Below are positions 17,196 through 24,521 of a stretch of 64,000 bases of DNA, one piece after another. The notes under the pieces are model-generated. The model was given only the letters and a program-made list of their open reading frames with translations, had not been told where the DNA came from and did not search any database. This stretch comes from an uncultured Collinsella sp. (GTDB taxonomy: Bacteria; Actinomycetota; Coriobacteriia; Coriobacteriales; Coriobacteriaceae): the NCBI GenBank assembly GCA_934643145.1, contig CAKUBM010000001.1, forward strand, positions 89,698 through 153,697. Reading direction: 5' to 3'. A program made the position numbers and the translations under genes. The stretch's first letter is position 1. The number at the start of each line of letters is the position of its first letter.

Positions 17196-17230
17196 GGGGA
17201 CGGCCATCTCGGCCGCCCCTTTTTTTGTTT
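17196..17230 (+). terminator. Rho-independent terminator
   Basis: GGGGACGGCC (17196-17205) pairs with GGCCGCCCC (17211-17219) with one bulge, followed by seven T residues. It ends the YoaK-like gene. Confidence 0.85.
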
Positions 17231-17257
17231 AGTGGTCAGGTGGTGACGATGCCAGTT

Positions 17258-17314
17258 GTTGAAACGCTTTAACACCTTTGACGTTCTCACGCGTTTTTTG
17301 TTTCAAAAGCGTTA
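17258..17314. promoter_or_regulatory. Repeated AAAGCGTT operator-like sites upstream of the alcohol dehydrogenase gene
   Basis: GTTGAAACGCTTTAAC (17258-17273) is an imperfect 16-base palindrome. GTTTCAAAAGCGTTA (17300-17314) carries the same AAAGCGTT octamer in the opposite orientation. Both lie 60-115 bases before the start codon, where a regulator would act. The sites resemble LacI/CcpA-type operators but do not fit the cre consensus spacing. Confidence 0.35.
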
Positions 17315-17372
17315 GGATGGGACTTATAGCGCGGGGCGTAATGGGTGCCCCGCACACGATGGGAGGCTATCA

Positions 17373-18539
17373 ATGGCTAATCGTTTCGTTCTCAACACTA
17401 TCTCTTATCATGGTTCCGGTGCCATCAAGGAGATCCCCGGCGAGCTCCAGCGTCGCGGCTACAAGAAGATCTTCGTCTGCTCCGACCCCGATCTGGTCAA
17501 GTTTGGCGTTACCGCTAAGGTGACCGACGAGCTCGACGCTGCCGGCATCGCTTGGAGCCTCTACTCCGAGATCAAGCCCAACCCCACTATCCAGAACGTC
17601 AAGGACGGCGTTGAGGCTTTCAAGGCCGCCGAGGCTGACGCTATCGTGACCATCGGTGGCGGCTCCTCCATGGACACCGCTAAGGCCATCGGCATCATCA
17701 TCAACAACCCCGAGTTCGCCGATGTCCGCAGCCTCGAGGGCGTTGCTCCCACTAAGAACCACGCCGTGTTCACCATCGCCGTGCCGACGACCGCCGGTAC
17801 CGCCGCCGAGGTGACCATCAACTACGTCATTACCGACCCCGAGAAGGTCCGCAAGTTCGTGTGCGTCGACACCAACGACGCCCCCGAGGTCGCCGTCGTC
17901 GACCCCGACATGATGGCCTCCATGCCCGCCGGCCTGACCGCCTCCACTGGCATGGACGCTCTGACCCACGCCATCGAGGGCTACACCACCAAGGGTGCTT
18001 GGGAGCTCTCCGATATGTTCCACTTTGAGGCTATTAAGCTGATTAGCGAGAACCTGCGCGACTCCGTCGCCGAGGCCAAGTCCGGCCAGCCCGGCTCCGG
18101 CCGTGAGGGCATGGCCCTTGGTCAGTATGTCGCCGGCATGGGCTTCTCCAACGTCGGCCTGGGCATCGACCATGCCATGGCCCACACCCTGTCCGCTCAC
18201 TACGACACCCCGCACGGCGTCGCTTGCGCCATGCTGCTGCCGATCGCCATGGAGTTCAACAAGCCGGTTTGCGCCGAGCGCCTGGCCAAGGTCGCCGTCG
18301 CCATGGGCGTTGACACCACGGGCATGAGCACCGACGAGGCCGCCGACGCCGCCATCGCCGCCGTCAAGCAGCTCTCTGCCGACGTGAACATCCCGCACGT
18401 CTGCGAGGCCATGAAGGCCGACGAGATCGAGGTCTTGGCCAAGGACGCCATGGCCGACGCCTGCTTCCCGGGCAACCCGCGTGAGGCGACGCTCGACGAC
18501 GTTATCGAGCTCTTCAAGAAGATCTGCCCGGCTGCCTAA
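17373..18539 (+). CDS. fucO: Iron-containing alcohol dehydrogenase (FucO-like lactaldehyde reductase/1,2-propanediol dehydrogenase)
   Basis: The 388-residue group III alcohol dehydrogenase has the NAD-binding GGGSSMDTAKA. Its metal-binding residues lie in MDALTHAIEGY and GIDHAMAHTLSAHYDTPHG, giving the Asp-His-His-His set of this family. Length and sequence fit the FucO branch, which reduces lactaldehyde to 1,2-propanediol with NADH. Substrate range in the family is broad, so ethanol or butanol dehydrogenase activity is also possible. Codon choice is extremely biased towards C/G-ending preferred codons, suggesting very high expression, as expected for a fermentation enzyme. It is a single-gene unit between two terminators. 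Confidence 0.88.
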   Translation: MANRFVLNTISYHGSGAIKEIPGELQRRGYKKIFVCSDPDLVKFGVTAKVTDELDAAGIAWSLYSEIKPNPTIQNVKDGVEAFKAAEADAIVTIGGGSSMDTAKAIGIIINNPEFADVRSLEGVAPTKNHAVFTIAVPTTAGTAAEVTINYVITDPEKVRKFVCVDTNDAPEVAVVDPDMMASMPAGLTASTGMDALTHAIEGYTTKGAWELSDMFHFEAIKLISENLRDSVAEAKSGQPGSGREGMALGQYVAGMGFSNVGLGIDHAMAHTLSAHYDTPHGVACAMLLPIAMEFNKPVCAERLAKVAVAMGVDTTGMSTDEAADAAIAAVKQLSADVNIPHVCEAMKADEIEVLAKDAMADACFPGNPREATLDDVIELFKKICPAA

Positions 18540-18595
18540 CTTGGTTCGGCGGGCCCCTGCCCGTTAGCCCCACAATCGTCCTCGGACATGTCGGA

Positions 18596-18634
18596 AGCCC
18601 CCGCTGCGCACTTCGTGCGGCGGGGGCTTTTTGT
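18596..18634 (+). terminator. Rho-independent terminator
   Basis: AGCCCCCGC...CGCA pairs with TGCG...GCGGGGGCT across 18596-18628 (two-base bulge, CTTCG loop), then TTTTTG. It ends the fucO unit. Confidence 0.9.
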
Positions 18635-19151
18635 GCCGCGCCGATGCCCCGATATGGGCAAAACCAAGGCATGCTGTCCGCTGCGGATAGGTGGTGCACT
18701 TCCCAGCGTGCATTTTTGGGAGTATTCAGCAAGCTCTGAAAAATGCATAACGTTGCGAATGGGCCGTAGTGGCCCGCGGGCGCCCATCGACAGCCCTTGT
18801 GGGCGGGCTATCGATGGGCGGAGATGGCTGCCGCCGCGTTTTTGGTTTGCGCCGGCCTGCAACACTGCTGTAACCGCGTCGTTATGTCGTTTGTGATGGG
18901 GCCGTTGGGGCCCACGGTGCTGAATACTCCGTTTTTTGCACGGTCTAAGGTGGGGTACCCTGAGACGAAGCAATAAGATGCCTCATTTCTATGCAGATAC
19001 CGATAGGATTTATGCAAGATTGGGATTGTAAACCGTGCGCGTGCAGAAAACCGGTGCGGGGACGTCTGGAGGCGGTTCGGCTCCTGGGGCATTGCACGTG
19101 CAGAACGGTTAAAATCGGGACTCGGTCTTAGTTTTACTTGGAAGGATGCAT
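18635..19151. other. 517-bp intergenic region
   Basis: No protein gene is supported here. It is largely occupied by copy 2 of the ~315-bp element (18707-19020). The remaining 3' part leads into the M42 peptidase and ends with the ribosome site GGAAGG at 19140-19145. Confidence 0.6.
18707..19020. repeat. Dispersed intergenic inverted-repeat element, copy 2
   Basis: Arms 18707-18731 and 18918-18942 pair as CGTGC(7 nt)GGAGTATTCAGCA around a 186-bp spacer. TGGGGTACC follows at 18951-18959, then an AT-rich block with TATGCA and ATTTATGCAA. It is the partner of 796-1113. GCATA is 14 bases and GTGGCC 38 bases after the left arm in both copies, showing common descent through the diverged spacer. Confidence 0.7.
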
Positions 19152-20195
19152 ATGGCTTCTAATGTTGATGCTTCTCTAGAGGAGACGCTCTCCTATATTA
19201 CTGACCAGTTGAAGACGCTGACTTCTATTGCTTCACCTACGGGCTATACCCGTGCGGCTACTGACTATCTAATGGAAACGTTGCGCGATATGGGCTTTGG
19301 CCCCGAGCGCTCCAATAAGGGCAACGTGTTGGTTGAGCTTGGCGGCGAGGGCGAGCCGCTCGTATTGGCGAGCCATGTCGATACCCTGGGCGCCATGGTG
19401 CGCTCCATCAAGGACAATGGTCGCCTGCGCCCCACGACCCTCGGCGGGCATCAGTGGTCTACGGCCGATGGCGAGAACTGCACCGTCTACACGCGTGACG
19501 GTAATGTGTACACAGGCGTGGTCCTCAATACCGAGCCTTCGGCGCATGTGGCCGATGAGCCGGTCAAGACCATCGAGAAGAACATGGAGATCCTGCTCGA
19601 TGAGAATGTCGACAGCAAGGATGATGTGCTTGAGCTGGGCATTCAGACTGGCGACATCATCGCTATGGATCCGCGTACCACGGTGACGGAGAGCGGCTAC
19701 ATCAAGAGCCGCTTCTTGGACGACAAACTGTCCGCGTCGATTCTGCTTGGTTTGGCCCGCGCCGTTGCCGACGGCGAGGTGACCCTTTCGCGCAAGGTTT
19801 CGCTGCTCTTTACGGTGTACGAGGAGGTCGGCCACGGCGGTGCGTTTGTGCCGGCCGACACGCGCGAGATGATCAGCGTGGACATGGGCTGCGTGGGCGA
19901 CGACCTGGGCTGCACCGAGCGCATGGTTTCGATTTGCGCCAAGGATTCGGGCGGTCCGTACAACTACGACCTGGTAACCACACTGTCCAACATCGCGCGC
20001 GAGCTGGAGCTCGATTACGCCATCGATGTGTACCCGCACTACGGCTCCGACGTCGAGGCCACGCTCTCGGCCGGCTACGACATTCGCCATGGTCTGATCG
20101 GCCCCGGCGTGTACGCGAGCCACAACTACGAGCGCAGCCACATCGACGGCGTGCGCAATACCTACGAGCTGGTCCGCGCCTACGTCCAGCGCTAA
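19152..20195 (+). CDS. M42-family metallo-aminopeptidase
   Basis: This 347-residue protein is related to PepA/FrvX glutamyl aminopeptidases and TET peptidases. The binuclear metal site is visible: His and Asp in ASHVDTLG, Asp in SRFLDDKLSA, Glu-Glu in YEEVGHGG, Asp in SVDMG and His in ASHNYERSH. These cytosolic enzymes trim N-terminal residues from peptides and usually form large oligomers. The start is ATG 19152, six bases after GGAAGG; the ATG at 19146 abuts the ribosome site. A terminator-like hairpin and a dispersed inverted repeat lie downstream. Confidence 0.9.
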   Translation: MASNVDASLEETLSYITDQLKTLTSIASPTGYTRAATDYLMETLRDMGFGPERSNKGNVLVELGGEGEPLVLASHVDTLGAMVRSIKDNGRLRPTTLGGHQWSTADGENCTVYTRDGNVYTGVVLNTEPSAHVADEPVKTIEKNMEILLDENVDSKDDVLELGIQTGDIIAMDPRTTVTESGYIKSRFLDDKLSASILLGLARAVADGEVTLSRKVSLLFTVYEEVGHGGAFVPADTREMISVDMGCVGDDLGCTERMVSICAKDSGGPYNYDLVTTLSNIARELELDYAIDVYPHYGSDVEATLSAGYDIRHGLIGPGVYASHNYERSHIDGVRNTYELVRAYVQR

Positions 20196-20203
20196 CGATG
20201 CAG

Positions 20204-20241
20204 CGGCCTCGGCTGACACAATAGTGCCGACCGAGGCCGTC
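20204..20241 (+). terminator. Possible terminator of the M42 peptidase gene
   Basis: CGGCCTCGG and CCGAGGCCG (within 20204-20239) form a 9-bp stem with a long loop. The following CCTCTC is not a true T-run, so it is weak. Confidence 0.45.
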
Positions 20242-20247
20242 CTCTCA

Positions 20248-20316
20248 AAGTTGCGGTGAAATAGGGACTGTTTGGCGGTTTTAAACGCTTAAACAGTCCC
20301 TATTTCACCGCAACTT
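20248..20316. repeat. 26-bp perfect inverted repeat, family TTGCGGTGAAATA
   Basis: Arms 20248-20273 and 20291-20316 are perfectly complementary, with a 17-base loop. The arm contains TTGCGGTGAAATAGGGACTG. A second copy with nearly the same arms lies at 31335-31397. Both sit just after a plus-strand gene, so they could serve as terminators or mRNA-end stabilisers. Confidence 0.75.
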
Positions 20317-20331
20317 ATAAAGGGGATGGGG

Positions 20332-21432
20332 CTATTTGATGGCTGCCGTAACGGTGCCGCCGCCCAGGACGACGTCGCCGCGGTAGACGACGATGGCCTG
20401 GCCGGGGGCGATGGCTCGCTGTGGCTCGTCAAAGGTCAGCAACATTTGCCCGTCTTCGCCGCGCGTAAGGGTCGCTGCCTGGTCTTTCTGACGGTAGCGG
20501 TACTTGGCACCTACGCGAATGCCGCCGGCATCGAGCTCTGCCCCCATGCGGTCGGCAGGGGCGCTCCAAATCCAGTCGTTGGCCGTGAGTGCCGAGGCGG
20601 TCAGGTCCTCGGCCTCGCCCAGATGCACGGTGTTGTTGGCGGCGTCGACGCCCGTCACATACACGGGATGTGCCATCGCAATGCCCAGGCCCTTGCGCTG
20701 GCCGATGGTGTAGCGCAGCGCGCCATTGTGGCGTCCGACCACGCTGCCGTCGCGCCATACGATGTCGCCCGGTGCAGCGGGATGTCCGCAGCGGCGCTCG
20801 ATATAGCCCGCGTAGTCACCGTCTGGAATAAAGCAGATGTCCTCGCTTTCTGCCTTCTTGGCGTTAACAAAGCCCTGCTCGGTGGCTATGCGGCGCACGT
20901 CGCGCTCTTTGTCCAAGCCTGCCAGCGGAAAAATCGTGCGCGCCAGACGCTCCTGCGTAAGCGAATACAAAAAGTAGCTCTGGTCCTTTTTGGGGTCCTC
21001 GCCGCGATGTAGCTGCCAGGTGCCGTCTGCCGCCTGGCTTGTTTTGGCGTAATGGCCCGTGGCGATGCAGTCGCAGCCCATGTCCAGCGCCGCATCGAGC
21101 AGCGCGCCAAACTTAATGCGGCGGTTGCAGATAATGCACGGATTGGGCGTCAGCCCCTCCTGGTAGGCGTTCACAAAGCGCTCGATTACGTTACGGTCGA
21201 AGGTTTGCTGCAAGTCGAGCACGTGATGGGGTATCCCCAGGCGCTCGGCGACGGCCTTTGCATCGGCGATGTCGCGGTCGACCTTACTCATGCCCGTGGT
21301 GGGATCGGGCGCGGGACAGGTGAGGCGCATGGTGGCACCGACACATTCGTAACCCTGACTTTTGAGCAGATACGCGGTCACGCTGGAATCGACGCCGCCG
21401 CTCATGGCGACGAGCACGCGCTTGTTGTGCAT
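20332..21432 (-). CDS. mnmA: tRNA-specific 2-thiouridylase MnmA
   Basis: The 366-residue enzyme transfers sulfur to U34 of Lys, Glu and Gln tRNAs, using ATP and a persulfide donor. The PP-loop AMSGGVDSS is near the N-terminus. The catalytic Cys pair lies in TPNPCIICN and SEDICF, and GHYAK is also conserved. It reads on the minus strand after cysK, separated by a hairpin with T-run; a cysteine-derived sulfur supply would link the two genes. Length and all core motifs are typical. The start ATG at 21432 has GGAG upstream. Confidence 0.95.
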   Translation of the reverse strand: MHNKRVLVAMSGGVDSSVTAYLLKSQGYECVGATMRLTCPAPDPTTGMSKVDRDIADAKAVAERLGIPHHVLDLQQTFDRNVIERFVNAYQEGLTPNPCIICNRRIKFGALLDAALDMGCDCIATGHYAKTSQAADGTWQLHRGEDPKKDQSYFLYSLTQERLARTIFPLAGLDKERDVRRIATEQGFVNAKKAESEDICFIPDGDYAGYIERRCGHPAAPGDIVWRDGSVVGRHNGALRYTIGQRKGLGIAMAHPVYVTGVDAANNTVHLGEAEDLTASALTANDWIWSAPADRMGAELDAGGIRVGAKYRYRQKDQAATLTRGEDGQMLLTFDEPQRAIAPGQAIVVYRGDVVLGGGTVTAAIK

Positions 21433-21461
21433 GGGGAGGTTCTCCTTGGTGGCATGTGGCC

Positions 21462-21500
21462 AAAAAAGAAAAGCGGCGCGGGAGGCTGGTTCCGCGCCGC
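21462..21500 (-). terminator. Terminator or attenuator hairpin between cysK and mnmA
   Basis: On the minus strand GCGGCGCGG...CCGCGCCGC forms a stem (21473-21500) followed by TTTTCTTTTTT. It lies about 30 bases before the mnmA ATG, so it may end cysK transcription or attenuate read-through into mnmA. Confidence 0.65.
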
Positions 21501-21612
21501 AGACATTGTAGCAAGTTCGGGCGTCCTGTGGGACACCCTGTTGGGATGAGCTCAGGCTGCCAGAAGAGAGGGGAGACCGGCGTGCCTTGGACTCGTTCTA
21601 GGAACGAGAGCT

Positions 21613-22551
21613 CTAGTCCTGGAAGAGTGCCGTGGACAGGTAGCGCTCGCCGGTGTCGGCGAGCAGCGCCACGATGGTCTTGCCCTCGTTCTCGGGGCGC
21701 TTGGCCAGCTGCAGTGCGGCCCACACGGCGGCGCCGGACGAAATGCCCACGAGCACGCCCTCCTTGTGGCCCACGGCGCGGCCGGTGGCAAAGGCGTCGT
21801 CGTTCTCGACGGGGATGATCTCGTCGTAGACCTGGGTGTCGAGGACGTCGGGCACAAAGCCGGCGCCGATACCCTGGATCTTGTGCGGGCCGGCCTGGCC
21901 CTTGGAGAGCACCGGGGAGGTGGCGGGCTCGACGGCGACGACCTGAATCTCGGGGTTTTGCTCCTTGAGGAACTCGCCCACGCCGGTCACGGTGCCGCCG
22001 GTGCCAACGCCGGCGACGAAGATGTCGACCTTGCCGTCGGTGTCGTCCCAGATCTCGGGGCCGGTCGTGGCCTTGTGAATGGCGGGGTTCGCGGGGTTCA
22101 CAAACTGGCCGGCGATGATGCTGTTGGGGGTCTCCTTCTGCAGCTCCTCGGCCTTGGCGATGGCGCCCTTCATGCCCTTGGAGCCGTCGGTGAGCACGAG
22201 CTGCGCGCCGTATGCCTGCATGAGCTTGCGGCGCTCGACGGACATGGTCTCGGGCATGGTGATGATCACCTTGTAGCCGCGGGCCGCCGCCACCGAGGCG
22301 ATGCCGACGCCGGTGTTGCCGCTCGTGGGCTCGATGATGGTGTAGTCGCCGCCGCGCACGAGCTTGCCGGCTTTCTCGGCCTCGTCAATCATGTTCTTGG
22401 CGACGCGGTCCTTAACGGAGCCGGCGGGGTTGAAGTACTCGAGCTTGACGAGCACACGTGCTTTGAGGTCCTCGTCGGCCTCAAAGTGGGTGAGCTCAAG
22501 AAGCGGGGTGTGGCCGATAAGCTGATCGATGGACGTGTAAACCTTGCTCAT
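21613..22551 (-). CDS. cysK: Cysteine synthase A (O-acetylserine sulfhydrylase)
   Basis: This 312-residue PLP enzyme makes L-cysteine from O-acetylserine and sulfide. The PLP lysine is K47 in NPAGSVKDR, the substrate loop is PTSGNTG, and the phosphate loop is GTGGTVTG. It ends in the C-terminal tail STALFQD. It is divergently placed from an Rrf2/IscR-like regulator, and a promoter overlapping a palindrome lies between them. This arrangement suggests control by cysteine or Fe-S status, as CymR/CysK do in Firmicutes. Codon bias is strong. Confidence 0.95.
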   Translation of the reverse strand: MSKVYTSIDQLIGHTPLLELTHFEADEDLKARVLVKLEYFNPAGSVKDRVAKNMIDEAEKAGKLVRGGDYTIIEPTSGNTGVGIASVAAARGYKVIITMPETMSVERRKLMQAYGAQLVLTDGSKGMKGAIAKAEELQKETPNSIIAGQFVNPANPAIHKATTGPEIWDDTDGKVDIFVAGVGTGGTVTGVGEFLKEQNPEIQVVAVEPATSPVLSKGQAGPHKIQGIGAGFVPDVLDTQVYDEIIPVENDDAFATGRAVGHKEGVLVGISSGAAVWAALQLAKRPENEGKTIVALLADTGERYLSTALFQD

Positions 22552-22659
22552 GATGAACCTCCAAAGTGTTCAAATGACTGGATACCGTGTGGTTTTACGG
22601 TGTGTGTAGCAGCGAAACCCACAAACCTTATAGGTTGTTCGTTTTGCTGTTGGGAAGCA

Positions 22660-22688
22660 TACTAGACACTAAAGCCTAGTAATGCAAT
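22660..22688 (-). promoter_or_regulatory. cysK promoter with overlapping dyad
   Basis: On the minus strand TTGCAT, a 17-base spacer and TAGTAT fit a housekeeping promoter for cysK. TACTAG (22661-22666) and CTAGTA (22677-22682) form a perfect 6-bp inverted repeat within it, suitable for a repressor such as the divergent Rrf2 protein. Confidence 0.5.
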
Positions 22689-22740
22689 AGGAAATAGGAG
22701 TTTATTGCAAGTTGATTAACCATCTTGACCGGAACGGGTA

Positions 22741-22768
22741 TTTTCAAAGCCAATTTTTCGGCTAGAAT
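22741..22768 (+). promoter_or_regulatory. Candidate promoter of the rrf2 gene
   Basis: TTTTCA, a 16-base spacer and TAGAAT precede the gene by 36 bases. The -35 match is poor. Confidence 0.35.
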
Positions 22769-22804
22769 TTCAACGAACTAAAAGACCGAAAGGCAGCACT
22801 ATAT

Positions 22805-23233
22805 ATGTTGGTTTCTACTAAGGGCAGATATGCCCTGCGCGTTATGGTCGACCTGGCCGAGCACCAAGCGGCCGGTCGCATCCCGCTTAAAGAGATTGCG
22901 GCACGTCAGGGTATTTCGGAGAAGTACCTCGAGAATATTCTGGCGACGCTCGTGCGCGCCAATATGCTCTCGGGCATGCGCGGCAAGGGCGGCGGCTATG
23001 TGCTCACACGCCCGCCCGAGCAGTACACGGTGGGCGAGATCTTGCGCCTGACCGAGGGCAGCCTGGCGCCGGTCGCCTGTCTGGATGGCGACTGCAAGGG
23101 TTGCTCGCGATCTGATGAGTGCCCCACGCTCGACGTGTGGAAGAACCTGGACAAGCTCATCAACGACTACCTCGATGGCGTGACGCTCGATGCGCTCGTC
23201 GCCCCCAACGACGGCTACGACTACGTAATCTAG
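22805..23233 (+). CDS. Rrf2-family transcriptional regulator (IscR/CymR-like)
   Basis: A 142-residue winged-helix regulator beginning MLVSTKGRYALRVMVDLAEH, the typical Rrf2 start. It has the recognition-helix region GISEKYLENILATLVRA and the wing RGKGGGY. Four cysteines, C92, C97, C100 and C106, lie in the loop where IscR holds its Fe-S cluster, so it may sense iron-sulfur or redox status. Its position opposite cysK suggests that cysteine/sulfur genes are among its targets. A terminator follows. Confidence 0.88.
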   Translation: MLVSTKGRYALRVMVDLAEHQAAGRIPLKEIAARQGISEKYLENILATLVRANMLSGMRGKGGGYVLTRPPEQYTVGEILRLTEGSLAPVACLDGDCKGCSRSDECPTLDVWKNLDKLINDYLDGVTLDALVAPNDGYDYVI

Positions 23234-23239
23234 CCCCAC

Positions 23240-23270
23240 CTGCCATGTGGGGACAGGGTGGAAATGGCAG
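23240..23270. repeat. Hairpin with GGGGACAGGG core, stem type CTGCCAT
   Basis: CTGCCAT (23240-23246) pairs with ATGGCAG (23264-23270). The loop GTGGGGACAGGGTGGAA resembles the core of the 16210 and 37332 hairpins although the stem is unrelated. Confidence 0.45.
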
Positions 23271-23301
23271 ATTCTCTCGCCCTTTGAGACTTGGCAAATA
23301 A

Positions 23302-23345
23302 GAAGGCCGCCCATTTTTTTGCGATGGGCGGCCTTCGTTTTGGGC
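23302..23345. terminator. Bidirectional terminator between rrf2 and the holin-like gene
   Basis: 13-bp perfect stem GAAGGCCGCCCAT / ATGGGCGGCCTTC (23302-23314, 23324-23336), followed by CGTTTT on the plus side and TTATTTG on the minus side. The two flanking genes converge. Confidence 0.85.
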
Positions 23346-23376
23346 TGTTGAGACGGGCGCGGCCGGAATGGTCGTT

Positions 23377-23742
23377 TTAGCCCTCGGCGATGCTGTCGAG
23401 GATGCTGCGCATGATGGACACCAGGATGCCGCCCATAAAGGCCGATCCAAAGCTGGCGATGGAGATACCCGCGCCCAGCAGATTGACCGACAGGTAGCTG
23501 GCCAGCTCGAGCATAAAGCTGTTGACTACGAGCTGAAAAATACCCAGCGTAATGATCGTGAGCGGCAGCGAGATGACCGTCAGGAACGGCTTGACGAGCG
23601 AATCGACGATGTTGAGGAACAGTCCCACGAAGGCGAAACAGACCCAGGCCTCGGCAAAACCGAAGGGCTGGATGCCGGGAACGAGGAACGTGGCAATCGC
23701 GATGGCGATCGAGGTAAAGAGCCAGTTAAGCATAAAGCGCAT
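23377..23742 (-). CDS. Phage-holin-4_2/YvlD-family small membrane protein
   Basis: A 121-residue protein with four hydrophobic segments and the family pattern FLVPGIQPFGFAEAW, LFLNIVDSLVKPFLTVISLPLTIITLG. Despite the family name these are chromosomal membrane proteins of unknown function found in many Gram-positive bacteria. The start chosen is ATG 23742, giving MRFMLNWLF, with AAAGGA upstream; a longer frame adds a non-conserved hydrophilic leader. No phage genes are nearby. Confidence 0.8.
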   Translation of the reverse strand: MRFMLNWLFTSIAIAIATFLVPGIQPFGFAEAWVCFAFVGLFLNIVDSLVKPFLTVISLPLTIITLGIFQLVVNSFMLELASYLSVNLLGAGISIASFGSAFMGGILVSIMRSILDSIAEG

Positions 23743-24064
23743 GGTGTGAATCCTTTCTTGCGCATGGCGTGGTGAGGGAGCGTAAGGGGCACATGCCTTT
23801 GCAACTTGGATGGGTGCGGGGCACGGTCCTGTTTGGGCGCCCATTGTCTCAGATATTCGTGGAGCTTGCGTGCGCATTCGGTTTCAAAACGGCGTTCGTC
23901 CTAGAAAACGCGCCGCTGGCAGAGAGTTTTGCCGCTTTAGTTTGGTGGTGTGCTAAACTGCTACGGGCAAAAGCCACAGGCGTTGCCCTATTGCATAGAA
24001 CGGGCGAACGATGCCCGATGTCAGTATCAACTTCGATGCCTTTTGGCGGGTTTGGCGGTGATCG
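23743..24064. other. 322-bp intergenic region
   Basis: It contains the divergent promoters of the holin-like gene and of the yerC-like gene. AGTTT/AAACT (around 23939-23959) form a small inverted repeat, and GGGC/GCCC a hairpin near 24002-24016. No gene is seen. Confidence 0.4.
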
Positions 24065-24364
24065 ATGAATATCGAGAACATGTTTGACAAGCCTGATGTC
24101 AAGCAGCTGGTCCACGCATTTAGTCTTTTGGATGACGAGAAGGATATCCAAGCGTTTTTGACCGATATCTGCACGCCGCGCGAGATCTGCGATCTATCGC
24201 AGCGTCTGCAGGTCGCGCGTTATCTGGACGAGGGCGAGCCCTATGTCGAGGTTCAGGCGCGTACCGGCGCTTCGTCCACCACGGTGAGCCGCGTTTCAAA
24301 GGCGCTGAACGGCGAGTACGGTGGCTATCGCAAGATCCTCATCAAACTGGAGGATGGCGAGTAG
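24065..24364 (+). CDS. YerC/YecD-family TrpR-like protein
   Basis: A 99-residue protein of the TrpR-superfamily YerC/YecD group. The helix-turn-helix is clear: TPREICDLSQRLQVARYLDEG, then QARTGASSTTVSRVSKALN. The family binds DNA, but its targets and any ligand are unknown; the tryptophan-sensing role of true TrpR cannot be assumed. The end is followed by a terminator hairpin. Confidence 0.85.
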   Translation: MNIENMFDKPDVKQLVHAFSLLDDEKDIQAFLTDICTPREICDLSQRLQVARYLDEGEPYVEVQARTGASSTTVSRVSKALNGEYGGYRKILIKLEDGE

Positions 24365-24391
24365 GCCAGCGGCAACAAACGAATTGCGCAG

Positions 24392-24417
24392 AACCGTCCC
24401 TTCGGGGGCGGTTTTTT
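24392..24417 (+). terminator. Rho-independent terminator
   Basis: AACCGTCCC / GGGGCGGTT stem with a TTCG loop, then six T residues (to 24417). It ends the yerC-like gene. Confidence 0.8.
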
Positions 24418-24521
24418 GATCCTTTGGGGACGGAGGAAATCTGTTGCCGTGGGGCAAATCTGTCCGCGTGGGCGGGTAGGATGGATGCATTGATTATTGC
24501 GAACAGTTTGAGCGGAGGACC

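Noticed and set aside
17258..17273. A catabolite-responsive element (cre) for CcpA
   Set aside because: The spacing between TG and CG is one base short of the cre consensus. I kept it only as a generic operator candidate.
21432..21613. A T-box or riboswitch between cysK and mnmA
   Set aside because: Only one terminator-like hairpin is visible. No T-box TGG-AC sequence or alternative antiterminator pairing was found.
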